Shown piece after piece: positions 46,335-54,514 of a stretch of DNA of 64,000 nt; the first letter of the stretch is position 1, and every line of letters starts with the position of its first letter. The notes beneath the pieces are model-generated. The model saw only the letters and a list, made by a program, of their open reading frames with translations. It was not told the origin of the DNA and searched no databases. This DNA comes from Candidatus Meridianibacter frigidus (lineage in GTDB: Bacteria; Vulcanimicrobiota; Vulcanimicrobiia; Vulcanimicrobiales; Vulcanimicrobiaceae). The stretch lies in NCBI GenBank assembly GCA_003243975.1, contig QHBJ01000006.1, positions 1 to 64,000 on the forward strand, written 5' to 3'. The translations under genes and the position numbers were made by a program.

Positions 46335-47100
46335 CCCGCTGGCCGGCAAGCGCGTCCTTATCACGCGGCCGGAACATCAAAGCGGCGCATTTGCACGGTC
46401 GTTATCGGAGGTGGGCGCTTCTCCGATCGTGGCGCCGGTGGTGGAAATCGTCCCGCCGGACGATCCCGACAGCGTCCGCGCCGCGGTGCGCGACCTCAAT
46501 TCCTACGATTGGCTTGTCCTTACTTCCGTTAACGGCGTCAGCGCATTCTTCGGAGCCTTGGACTCGTTCAGCCCGGGTGTGCGTGACCTCAAGCTAAAGC
46601 TTGCGGCCATTGGTCCGCGGACGGCGCATGCACTGGCGCTGCACGGTGTACGGGCCGCTCTCGTGCCGGAGGAGTACGTCGCGGAAGCGCTCGCGGACAA
46701 GCTGCTGGCCGTCTTGCCCAAAAGCGCGCGGATCTTGCTCCTGCGTGCTGCGGAAGCGCGAGACGTGTTGCCGGAGCGGCTGCGCGCGGCCGGACACAGC
46801 GTGAGTGACGTGGCGGTTTATCGCACGCGGATCCGACGAGACGACAACTTGGCGAAAAAAGTTCGCGCATGCGACATCTTGACGTTTACCTCGCCCAGTA
46901 CCGTGAAGGGCTTCGCAGAGAATGGCGCGCTCGGCGAGGTGGGCACGAAGGTCGTGGCTTGCATCGGACCGGTGACGGCGCAAGCGGCACGGGCGGCGGG
47001 TATGAACGTTACGGTGGTTGCGCGCGAATACACGGTGGACGGATTGCTCGCTGCACTGCTGGACAGGCTGCAATCGACCGGCTCAGTCTCAGCCCGCTAA
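46321..47100 (+). CDS. hemD: Uroporphyrinogen-III synthase
   Basis: 259 residues, cyclising hydroxymethylbilane with inversion of ring D. The family is poorly conserved; KRVLITRPEHQSGAFARSL, YDWLVLTSVNGVSAFF, ILLLRAAEARDVLPERLR and LTFTSPSTVKGF are the usual weak blocks. Its position after hemA confirms the call. The 3' end overlaps the open frame of the DUF92 protein. Confidence 0.92.
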   Translation: MTRRNPLAGKRVLITRPEHQSGAFARSLSEVGASPIVAPVVEIVPPDDPDSVRAAVRDLNSYDWLVLTSVNGVSAFFGALDSFSPGVRDLKLKLAAIGPRTAHALALHGVRAALVPEEYVAEALADKLLAVLPKSARILLLRAAEARDVLPERLRAAGHSVSDVAVYRTRIRRDDNLAKKVRACDILTFTSPSTVKGFAENGALGEVGTKVVACIGPVTAQAARAAGMNVTVVAREYTVDGLLAALLDRLQSTGSVSAR

Positions 47101-47885
47101 CCAATTTCGATCTCGGCGCATTCTTTGCGGTCATCATCTGCGTGACCGCATGGCGCACGAGGGTTCTCTCGCCAACGGGAGCCATCGCGGCGTTTTTTGT
47201 GGGCTCGATTATCTTCGGTGCTGGTGGCTGGCCGTTTGTGCTGACCTTATTTGCGTTCTTCGTACCGGCGGTACTGCTCTCGCGCATCGGTTTGGCACAC
47301 AAGCGCGCGCTGCAAACACTCGGAAAAGAGGGCGTGCGCGACGGCGCCCAGGTGCTCGCAAACGGGGGCGTCGCAGCCCTGTGTGCCCTCCTGGCAATCG
47401 CGGGAAGTCAATTTTGGTTGGCCGCTTTTGCGGCGGCGCTAGCAACGGCCGCGGCCGACACCTTCGGCACCGAAATCGGCACGCTGTCGCCTTCGCCGCC
47501 TCATTCTATTCTGACGGGCAAAACGGTTGGCACCGGACTCTCGGGCGGCATTACGCTCCTGGGCACGTTGGCAGAGATTGCGGGCGCGTTCTTGGTTGCC
47601 GGTGTCGCGCGCATTGCACACGTTTCACCAGCGTTCTTTGCCGTTGCCATCGGAGGAGTCGCGGGTGCATGCATCGACTCGCTTCTGGGCGCAAGCGCGC
47701 AAGCGCTGCGTTATTGCGGCGGATGCAACCTGTTCTGCGAGAGCGAGCGGCACCGGTGCGGGGCAGACACGCGTTTGGTTCGCGGCCTGCCGTGGCTCAC
47801 GAATGACGGCGTGAACTTCCTGGCAACGCTCGGCGGCGCGCTCACCGCCGGGGCACTCTTGTTTTACTTCCCGAACTTCTTTTGA
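47085..47885 (+). CDS. DUF92/TMEM19-family membrane protein, start codon unclear
   Basis: About 265 residues, six or seven helices, with DUF92 landmarks TGAIAAFFVGSIIFGAGGW, AAADTFGTEIGTLS, VGTGLSGGITLLGTLAE and a C-terminal Cys-rich turn (CGGCNLFCESERHRC). Homology begins at about 47085, but no ATG, GTG or TTG lies there in frame. The nearest in-frame candidates are an ATG at 46869, deep within hemD, and a GTG at 47142 inside helix 1. The function of the family is unknown, with a phytyl/farnesyl phosphate role reported only for some plant relatives. The stop overlaps the convergent glutaredoxin gene by 22 nt. Confidence 0.75.
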   Translation, partial: SLSPLTNFDLGAFFAVIICVTAWRTRVLSPTGAIAAFFVGSIIFGAGGWPFVLTLFAFFVPAVLLSRIGLAHKRALQTLGKEGVRDGAQVLANGGVAALCALLAIAGSQFWLAAFAAALATAAADTFGTEIGTLSPSPPHSILTGKTVGTGLSGGITLLGTLAEIAGAFLVAGVARIAHVSPAFFAVAIGGVAGACIDSLLGASAQALRYCGGCNLFCESERHRCGADTRLVRGLPWLTNDGVNFLATLGGALTAGALLFYFPNFF

Positions 47886-48109
47886 AGGTAGGCGATGATC
47901 ACGTCGTCGTCGTCAAAGACCGCGTCGCCGTCGACCATTACGGGGATCCCGGTCTGGCCGGAGATCTCTTTGACCAGTTTGCGCTGCGCGTGATCGCGCG
48001 GCACGTTGACGATTTTATAGTCGAGTAAGAGCTCGGTCATCTTGGCTCGCACGCGCGCGCAGTACGCGCACCACTCGGCCTGATAGAGGACGATATCGGT
48101 GCCGGTCAA
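47864..48109 (-). CDS. Glutaredoxin-like protein
   Basis: 81 residues with a redox-active CAYC (Cys14, Cys17), a cis-Pro loop (GIPVMVDGDAVF) and a C-terminal helix (DDVIIAYLQKKFG). This is the short glutaredoxin/NrdH-like layout, thiol-disulfide exchange in the cytoplasm. The gene lies head-to-tail opposite the DUF92 gene. Confidence 0.9.
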   Translation of the reverse strand: MTGTDIVLYQAEWCAYCARVRAKMTELLLDYKIVNVPRDHAQRKLVKEISGQTGIPVMVDGDAVFDDDDVIIAYLQKKFGK

Positions 48110-48210
48110 GCAGACGCTCCTTTCACGCGGTTCCCCATCCTAGTCGTGACCTTCCCAGGACCGCACGCAATCATGCATCCTTCCCGGCTCGAAGCGACGA
48201 ATACGCGAAA

Positions 48211-49017
48211 ATGATGGGACGCTCGCGCGAGGATTCCCAGCGCATGCGCAAGGCGTACGCCGCCTCGCTACTCTTTCATGCACTGATTTTCGTCGCCATC
48301 GTCCGGCTGCCACACCGCGGGGAGCCGGCTCCCAGCAATCCCCTCGTGTTCGTTCACGTTAATGCTCTGCGCGCCGAACGCCGTCCGAGTGCCCGGGCAG
48401 TCGCCCGAATCACGCCAGCATCGGTGGTGGTCAAACACGTCGCCCTCAGACCCACTCCGCAGAAGCCGCCCGTAAAGCCATCCCGCCGCAAGCATTCCCG
48501 TCCTACACATGAGGCAAAGCGCGGGCAAGCCTCGCCGGCGCCGCCGAATCTGCCGGTCGTGGCAGAGGTTCCGGAGGTCGCAGCCACACCGCAGCTCACC
48601 GCGCAGCCCGCCGCGAATCCCAGGCCGCTTCCGGTGCGGGCAGCCGCACCAACCCAAGTTCCCGTCGCTACGGCGGCGCCGGCTGCCAGCGCGGCGCCCG
48701 CCGGACAGCACGCAAATGCCACCTCGCAGATCACCGGCAATCGTGGTGGCATTGCGATCTTTGGATCGACCTACCAAGAACCGGTGCTCGACCCCCATGC
48801 ACGGGAAGAATTGCAGAAGCGCTTTCGCCTGAATGTCACGCTGCACGTGCTGGTCGGCGACGATGGAAAGACCAAGGCCGTTTCATTTGACCCGCCGCAA
48901 GCACCCGAAACCGAAAAGCAGATTCGTGATTATCTGGCTAGCGCGAATTGGGACGCGGCGGTCTGCGGCGGCGGCATTACCTGCGAAGGCGAAACGAAAA
49001 TCACCCTGCGGCCGTGA
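48211..49017 (+). CDS. TonB-like periplasm-spanning protein
   Basis: 268 residues: an N-terminal anchor (AYAASLLFHALIFVAIVRL), a long Pro/Ala/Lys-rich linker (about residues 40-180) and a C-terminal domain (LNVTLHVLVGDDGKTKAV) like a TonB carboxy domain. TonB couples the proton motive force to outer-membrane transport. No ExbB/ExbD is nearby, so it may be a stand-alone energy transducer or a TonB-related protein of other function. Its presence suggests an outer membrane. Confidence 0.7.
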   Translation: MMGRSREDSQRMRKAYAASLLFHALIFVAIVRLPHRGEPAPSNPLVFVHVNALRAERRPSARAVARITPASVVVKHVALRPTPQKPPVKPSRRKHSRPTHEAKRGQASPAPPNLPVVAEVPEVAATPQLTAQPAANPRPLPVRAAAPTQVPVATAAPAASAAPAGQHANATSQITGNRGGIAIFGSTYQEPVLDPHAREELQKRFRLNVTLHVLVGDDGKTKAVSFDPPQAPETEKQIRDYLASANWDAAVCGGGITCEGETKITLRP

Positions 49018-49555
49018 GCTGCAAACGTGCGCACAGCGGCGTGCCGATCGCTTCGTAGCTTCTTTTTTGACTCACGTCTTCATTCGTAATGAACCGTCGG
49101 ATGAAAATGCCGTAGGTGCCGTCGGGCGCCACCGCTGCCGAAAAGAATCCGAGATCCTGCAAACCGACGCGGCCGCGCGGAAGCCGCGCGAACAGCACGC
49201 AAGCCGGCGGCGCACCCCGCAAGCGATTGCGCAAGAAACGCATTCGGCGGATGCGCGCATCGCGTTCATCCTCGACGATGCTCGTGGCCGCGATCTGCAG
49301 CGGCGTATCCGCGATGCGGGCGCGCACGGCCAGATATCCGCGACGCTCGAAAGGACGGCCGAGCGGCGCCGGCAGGTATTCTTCTTGCACCCGCGGTCCA
49401 TCCAGCATGCGCCGCCAAAAGATCGCTTCGCCGCCACGATACGCCCACTGGCGCGCAAAACGCGTTGCGATGGCCAGCGCATCGCCCGATTCAATCTCGC
49501 TCAATCCAAAGATGTCGGGGTTGCGCTCGTCTAAGAACGCAGCGAGCGAACGCAT
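49001..49555 (-). CDS. Endonuclease/exonuclease/phosphatase-family-like protein, N-terminally short
   Basis: 184 residues. The start MRSLAAFLDERNPDIFGLSEIESGD and RGYLAVRARI resemble the EEP/DNase I fold around the catalytic Glu, but the first beta strand with its Asn and the C-terminal Asp-His motif are not visible. It may be a degenerate or shortened member. The 3' end overlaps the TonB-like gene by 17 nt. A TTG at 49573 is a longer alternative start. Confidence 0.55.
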   Translation of the reverse strand: MRSLAAFLDERNPDIFGLSEIESGDALAIATRFARQWAYRGGEAIFWRRMLDGPRVQEEYLPAPLGRPFERRGYLAVRARIADTPLQIAATSIVEDERDARIRRMRFLRNRLRGAPPACVLFARLPRGRVGLQDLGFFSAAVAPDGTYGIFIRRFITNEDVSQKRSYEAIGTPLCARLQLTAAG

Positions 49556-49599
49556 GGCGCCCGCTCTCCACAAACCCGAAACGCGTGCGTAGCACGCAT

Positions 49600-50493
49600 T
49601 TATAGAATCGATTTTCCAAGTCCCGACAGGATCAAACCGACGGCCAGCGCGGCAGTTTGATTGCGCTGATCCAAAATTGGATTGATCTCCACCATCTCGA
49701 TGGATCCCAGTCTGCCCGACTCCGCGAGCATCTCCATGGCTAGATGCGCTTCGCGGTAGCTCAGTCCGCCCTTCACGGGCGTGCCCGTACCGGGCGCTTC
49801 GCTGGGGTCGATTCCATCCATGTCAAACGATACGTGTATCTTTCGGTCGCTCCCGCCCGTAATCTGGATGGCCTGCTCCATGACGTGCGTCATCCCCAAT
49901 CGGTCGACGGCGCTCATGGAAAACGCCTTCACTCCGGAATCGCGCAGGATGCGCTTCTCCGTACCATCGACGTCTCGCAGGCCGATCTGAACCGTATGCG
50001 CGGGGTCGGCAACGCCGCTGCGCAAGGCAAACCAAAGCGGCATGCCGTGCACATTTCCCGTGGACGAAGACTGTGGACTGTTGATGTCGCTGTGCGCATC
50101 GATCCACACTAAGCCCGCCGGCGCGCCGTACGCGCGGCGCAATCCTTCGAGAGTACCCATTGCGATGGAGTGATCGCCGCCCAAGATGATGGGAAATCCG
50201 TCCTCGCGTGCAATGCGCTCGATAAGGTCGGCCAGCTCTTTGCAGACTTGGTCGATGACCTCCAAGTACTTCGCATCGTCGCGGTCTTCACGGACGGACT
50301 CGCGGTCGGGCACGCGTAAATTGCCGTGATCTTCGATGCGCGCGATGCCGAAACGATGCAGCCTTTCGCGCAACTTGGCATAGCGCACCGCGGACGGCCC
50401 CATATCGACACCGCGTCGGCTTGCGCCCAAATCCATCGGTACGCCGACGATGTCAACGCGCGCGGGCACCCGAGGCAGTTCCGTGGCCGTCAC
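49600..50493 (-). CDS. rocF: Arginase
   Basis: 297 residues, hydrolysing arginine to ornithine and urea with a binuclear manganese centre. The metal ligands are in ILGGDHSIAMG, WIDAHSDINSP and VSFDMDGIDPSEAPGTGTPV. The VGVPMDLGASRRGVDMGPSAVR N-terminus is arginase rather than agmatinase style. Start is GTG 50493. The open frame of the upstream transporter overlaps it by 41 nt, probably because of a one-base error in that gene. Confidence 0.94.
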   Translation of the reverse strand: MTATELPRVPARVDIVGVPMDLGASRRGVDMGPSAVRYAKLRERLHRFGIARIEDHGNLRVPDRESVREDRDDAKYLEVIDQVCKELADLIERIAREDGFPIILGGDHSIAMGTLEGLRRAYGAPAGLVWIDAHSDINSPQSSSTGNVHGMPLWFALRSGVADPAHTVQIGLRDVDGTEKRILRDSGVKAFSMSAVDRLGMTHVMEQAIQITGGSDRKIHVSFDMDGIDPSEAPGTGTPVKGGLSYREAHLAMEMLAESGRLGSIEMVEINPILDQRNQTAALAVGLILSGLGKSIL

Positions 50494-51706
50494 GCCGAAT
50501 GGCGTTCGCGCCGCCTGCGTCCCTCCCTACACTCCGGGCTCCGGCTCGATTTCCAAGGGCGTATCGATGCGCGCTTCTTCCGTCAGCGGGCTGAGCTTCT
50601 TCCAACGTCGCTTTAGCGGGCATGATGTGGTACGCGATGACGCGCAGCATGCCCGCCGCCGGAACGGCGATGAACATCCCGACCAGCCCCATCAATTCGC
50701 CGCCGATTAAGATCGCCAAGATCACGGTAAGCGGACTGAGCGAAACCGTTTTGCTGACGATATTGGGAGCAATGAGGTGCCCCTCCATCTCGAAGATGGC
50801 GATAAAGAGGACGGCTACGACGATGGCGTTGCCTGCGCCATGGTTGAAATACGCGAGGAGTACGGCGGGCACGAAGGTCACGACGGCTCCCACGTATGGA
50901 ATTATGTCCACGATCGCCGCGCTGAGGCCGATAAGCGCCGCGTAAGGAACGTGCATGATCATCAGCATGAGGGTGATCAATATGCCGACCGAAATCCCCA
51001 CCAAGAGCTGGCCACGGATAAACCCGCCAATCACCTGCTCGAGTTCCATGAGCACGTCGAGCGAACGCTCGCGCCGCTTCTGGGGAATCAAGGCGATGAA
51101 GTAGCGCTTGATGTTCTCCGAATCGAGCAAGAGATAGGCAGAGAGAACGGGCACGATGACGATCGCCGCCAGAGCGGTTGCGGATGCCACAAGGAATCCG
51201 AGCGCTCCAAGCGTCGCATCGTAGCCATGCGTGCGCACCCACCGCGCCAGTGTGCCCGGCGCGTTCACCATTTCGTTTCGCATCCACATCGGCAGCCGCC
51301 CGAACAACCGATTTGAGGGATCGCGGATATCTGTTTGCAGGTGTGCCACGGTACTCGGATAGTGGTTGGCGATCTGCACGATGTCGTAGCTTACCGCCGG
51401 CACGATAAAGGTCAGCGACGCAACGATGAGGACGGCGATGAATGCGTACACGATCAGGACGCATGCGACCAAGGGCAACCGTTCGTTTAGTTTGCGCACA
51501 GCCGGATAGAGAAGGTAAGCAAAAAAGATCGAGGCGATCAGGATGATCGAGATCGACCCAATGCGCTCCAGAAACGTGAGAACGCCGCCCAAAACGTACG
51601 CTGCCAAGACGAGCAGAAGCAGCACCTTCGCCCAATACGTGACACGCGCTTCGGTAAACCAATCGTAGACTTTTGGACGTGCCTCCATCCGGGAATCATT
51701 CTCCAA
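50453..51706 (-). CDS. AI-2E family transporter (PerM-like); C-terminus likely frameshifted
   Basis: About 400 residues with eight helices, and the family blocks ISIILIASIFFAYLLYP, QVIGGFIRGQLLVGISVG and IPYVGAVVTFVPAVLLAY. The family exports small molecules or acts as Na+/H+ antiporters; the substrate is unknown. After EEAQP the written frame gives an Arg-rich tail running into arginase. The neighbouring frame reads LTEEARIDTPLEIEPEPGV and stops at 50527, which is a better ending. One extra base in the CCC run at 50588-50590 would explain this. Confidence 0.88.
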   Translation of the reverse strand: MENDSRMEARPKVYDWFTEARVTYWAKVLLLLVLAAYVLGGVLTFLERIGSISIILIASIFFAYLLYPAVRKLNERLPLVACVLIVYAFIAVLIVASLTFIVPAVSYDIVQIANHYPSTVAHLQTDIRDPSNRLFGRLPMWMRNEMVNAPGTLARWVRTHGYDATLGALGFLVASATALAAIVIVPVLSAYLLLDSENIKRYFIALIPQKRRERSLDVLMELEQVIGGFIRGQLLVGISVGILITLMLMIMHVPYAALIGLSAAIVDIIPYVGAVVTFVPAVLLAYFNHGAGNAIVVAVLFIAIFEMEGHLIAPNIVSKTVSLSPLTVILAILIGGELMGLVGMFIAVPAAGMLRVIAYHIMPAKATLEEAQPADGRSAHRYALGNRAGARSVGRDAGGANAIRRDGHGTASGARAR

Positions 51707-51721
51707 TAGGAGGGCCGACTA

Positions 51722-51823
51722 ATGCTCGCGGAAACACCGCACCCGGGCGAGCCGCCCGAAGACCCGCAACCCGATCAGCCGACGATCCCGCCGCGGCCGC
51801 ATCCCGTACCGCCGGCGGCCTAG
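51722..51823 (+). CDS. Small proline-rich ORF (33 residues) with a strong ribosome-binding site
   Basis: ATG 51722 follows TAGGAGGG at a normal distance, one of the best Shine-Dalgarno sites in the window. The 33 residues are rich in Pro, Glu and Asp (HPGEPPEDPQPDQPTIPPRP). It ends 1 nt into the convergent DUF5069 stop. Short acidic proline-rich proteins of this type exist in many bacteria, with no known role. It could also be a leader peptide, but no gene follows on this strand. Confidence 0.5.
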   Translation: MLAETPHPGEPPEDPQPDQPTIPPRPHPVPPAA

Positions 51824-52278
51824 TCGATCTCGGTAGCCCGCGAGGGCCACAAGCGCTTCACCATGGCGGTGAGCAGGTTGCTGATCATATTGGCGGGAGG
51901 GCGCAATCCGGCCAGAGCCGGCGATGCGGCGTAGCCGTCATCGACATCAAAAATCCACATCATGAGAGCACTCCGCCGGCCGAGTTGTTCGCCCCATACA
52001 CGTGCGCGCTCGATCCCCTGGGGACTGCGGGCGTAAAGTTCTCGAAAGACATCGTCGTCGGTGGCCGCATTGGCCACGATGCGCGAAAAATCTCGATATC
52101 CCAAACCCAGCGCGCGCAACAGGGCGCGGTCGAATGGACTCTGACCGTACAAGTACGTCCCCAGGGTCCCGGCGAGCGCGGCGCGGGCCTTATCGATCAG
52201 GCGCGGCAACCATTTGATCCCGTCCAGATCGGCGTTCCAGCGGCGAGGCGGCGTTTTGCTCAAATCGGGCGCTTTCAC
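51820..52278 (-). CDS. DUF5069-domain protein
   Basis: 152 residues with the DUF5069 pattern: LSKTPPRRWNADLDGIKWLPRL at the N-terminus, then IDKARAALAGTLGTYLYGQSPFDRALLRALGLG. The family is a cytoplasmic helical protein of unknown function. No operon partner is near. Confidence 0.85.
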   Translation of the reverse strand: MKAPDLSKTPPRRWNADLDGIKWLPRLIDKARAALAGTLGTYLYGQSPFDRALLRALGLGYRDFSRIVANAATDDDVFRELYARSPQGIERARVWGEQLGRRSALMMWIFDVDDGYAASPALAGLRPPANMISNLLTAMVKRLWPSRATEID

Positions 52279-52489
52279 ACGGCGATCTTCGTGAAGAGAG
52301 TAGCGTCTCCAGCCACCATTGTCGCCCGGCGCTCTTGTCGTGCAACTAGCTCCCGGTTAAACTAGATCAAGCTCTCGCGCAGCAAGGCACGCCGAGCAAC
52401 TTGAAATGGGCAGCTCCCGGCGCCTGCGCAGGCATTGCACGGTGCCAGTGCGTAATCTTGGAGAACCTAACCGAAGAGGTTGCCGCACC

Positions 52490-53479
52490 ATGAAGATGCG
52501 AGGTCTGGTCGTTACCCTTTGCGCTTTGCTGCCGGCACTATTGCCGCTGTGCGCAAGCGCGCAGATTGCCGGCCCGGTGGCCGAACTTCAATTGCAACTT
52601 GCATCGATCTCTTTGCATGCCCCCGGACACGTCGCCATGGAGATCAAGGATTTGGGCAGCGGCGCGATCTCTTCGGTCAACGCGCGCGCCAGCATGCCGG
52701 CTGCATCAACGATCAAGATTCCGGTCATGGTGGAGGTCTTCCGCCAGCTCTCAAACGGCCGCTTCGATTTCAATACGACGGTCGGGCTTCGCCGCAGCGA
52801 CAAGGATTGGGGCTCGGGCTCATTATGCAATGCGCGCGCTGGGACGAGATATTCGGTGTTGCGCTTGCTAAAAGCGATGATTACGGTAAGCGACAACACT
52901 GCCACCAACATGCTTATCCGCTTGGTCGGCCGACAAAACATCAACGACGATATGCTTTCTATCGGGTTGCAGCACACACGCCTTTCCGATTACATCCGTT
53001 CGCAAGGCGACGACATTCGCTACGCGCTGCGCAGCTCGCCGGCAGATATGGTAATGCTGCTCGAACAGATGGCCGGCAATGAACTGATCGACCGGTGGTC
53101 GTCGCGCGAGATGATTTCAATCCTGGAAGGGCAGCGGCACAATGGGCTGCTGCCCGAACCGCTGCCGATGGGACTGCCCATTGCACACAAGACCGGCACG
53201 CTGCACGATACCTTAAATGATGTCGGCATCGTGTTCGCCGATCCGCAACCCTATGTAATCGCGGTCATGACGACCAACTTGCCGTCGCTCTCTGCGGGCC
53301 GCCGTTTCATTCGCGGCGTTTCGCGATTGGCATACGATCAGATCGAGCAGCTCGCAGGCGAAGCCCCGGTTAAAGCTCCCGCACCGAGCGACGATACCGG
53401 AAGCGATACTCCCATGTGGGACACTAGCGCTCCCGCGGCACAACCCGCAGCGCAGCCAGCGCCAACCGCAACGCCCTAG
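52490..53479 (+). CDS. Class A beta-lactamase-fold serine hydrolase, secreted
   Basis: 329 residues. A signal peptide (VVTLCALLPALLPLCASA) is followed by the three active-site elements: Ser73-x-x-Lys76 (STIK), Ser134-Asp-Asn136, and Lys234-Thr-Gly236 in HKTGT. The omega-loop ExxLN motif that class A beta-lactamases use to deacylate is not visible between residues 160 and 185. A Pro/Ala-rich tail (about residues 300-329) is unusual. It could be a penicillin-interacting protein or a weak lactamase rather than a resistance enzyme. AAGAGG lies about 11 nt upstream of ATG 52490. Confidence 0.85.
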   Translation: MKMRGLVVTLCALLPALLPLCASAQIAGPVAELQLQLASISLHAPGHVAMEIKDLGSGAISSVNARASMPAASTIKIPVMVEVFRQLSNGRFDFNTTVGLRRSDKDWGSGSLCNARAGTRYSVLRLLKAMITVSDNTATNMLIRLVGRQNINDDMLSIGLQHTRLSDYIRSQGDDIRYALRSSPADMVMLLEQMAGNELIDRWSSREMISILEGQRHNGLLPEPLPMGLPIAHKTGTLHDTLNDVGIVFADPQPYVIAVMTTNLPSLSAGRRFIRGVSRLAYDQIEQLAGEAPVKAPAPSDDTGSDTPMWDTSAPAAQPAAQPAPTATP

Positions 53480-53495
53480 CCCTAGACCTCCGCCG

Positions 53496-54440
53496 CTAGA
53501 CCGGAGCGCGCCGCTCCGCATAGGTCGGCGTGACCCAATCGCGGTAGCGCGGTTCGCGTGCACGCACGGCGCGATCGTAAAACTCGGAGAGTTTGCGCGT
53601 GATGGGGCCCATCGCCCCATCGCCGACTTCGCGCCGGTCGACCGATGCCACGTGCAGTACGCCGATGGCCGTACCGGTAAAGAATATCTCGTCGGCGCAG
53701 TAGAGTTCACCGCGGTCAATTGACCGCTCGACGATCGGAATCGAGAATTCATTGCGCGCAATTTCCATAATCGAGCGCCGCGTGCACCCCTCTAACACGT
53801 TCTGCGAGGGATCCGGAGTATAAAGCACGCCGCGCCGGACCAGGAAGATGTTCTCCGCCGATCCCTCGGCCACGTGTCCGTCGTGCGAGAGCATAATCGC
53901 TTCGTCGAAGCCGTTCTCTTGCGCTTCGCTCTTGGCGAGCGCAGAGTTTACGTAGAGGCCCGTAATCTTCGCGCGAGGCGGTGCGCACGAGTCGTCGACG
54001 CGCCGCCACGAACTGGTGCACGTTCGCAGGCCGCCCGTCACGTCCAAATACTTCTTGAAAGGAATCGGGATGATCGCAAAGGCATCCGGAACTCCATGCA
54101 GGCGCACTCCGATGTCCTCAGCCGCCTTGAAGATACAGGGGCGGATGTAGATGTCGGTTTCAAACTCGTTGCGGGCGACCAGTTCGCGCGTAAGCTCCGC
54201 CATCTCGGACGGCGTGTGCGGCAGCTTCATCGTAAGGATTTTTGCCGAGAGCGCAAGGCGCTCGTAGTGCTCGAGCAGTTGCAGCAGCCACAGTTCGCGT
54301 TCGGCTGCGTCCCAATATCCGCGGATACCCTCGAAGCACCCGGTTCCATACTGCAAGCCGTGGGTGAGCAGGCCGACTTTCGCATCTTCGTAAGCGGTGA
54401 AGACGCCGCCGGCGTAAACCACGGTCCGCGAAAGATTCAC
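53496..54440 (-). CDS. ilvE: Branched-chain amino acid aminotransferase
   Basis: 314 residues, PLP class IV transaminase for Val, Leu and Ile. The PLP lysine is in PRAKITGLYVNSALAK, with GLQYGTGCFEGIRGY, EGSAENIFLV and EIFFTGTAIGVLHV as family landmarks. GTG 54440 has AGGAG 8 nt upstream and gives the usual N-terminus; a longer frame from 54491 is not needed. Confidence 0.94.
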   Translation of the reverse strand: MNLSRTVVYAGGVFTAYEDAKVGLLTHGLQYGTGCFEGIRGYWDAAERELWLLQLLEHYERLALSAKILTMKLPHTPSEMAELTRELVARNEFETDIYIRPCIFKAAEDIGVRLHGVPDAFAIIPIPFKKYLDVTGGLRTCTSSWRRVDDSCAPPRAKITGLYVNSALAKSEAQENGFDEAIMLSHDGHVAEGSAENIFLVRRGVLYTPDPSQNVLEGCTRRSIMEIARNEFSIPIVERSIDRGELYCADEIFFTGTAIGVLHVASVDRREVGDGAMGPITRKLSEFYDRAVRAREPRYRDWVTPTYAERRAPV

Positions 54441-54514
54441 AAGTACACTCCTGGGCCGGCAAGTTTTTCCCGGGCCGGAGCGTTGCACCACCTAGCCGAA
54501 TTGGACCTTCTATC

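Noticed and set aside
45366-46364. 332-codon frame on the minus strand opposite hemA
   Set aside because: No motif and complete overlap with glutamyl-tRNA reductase.
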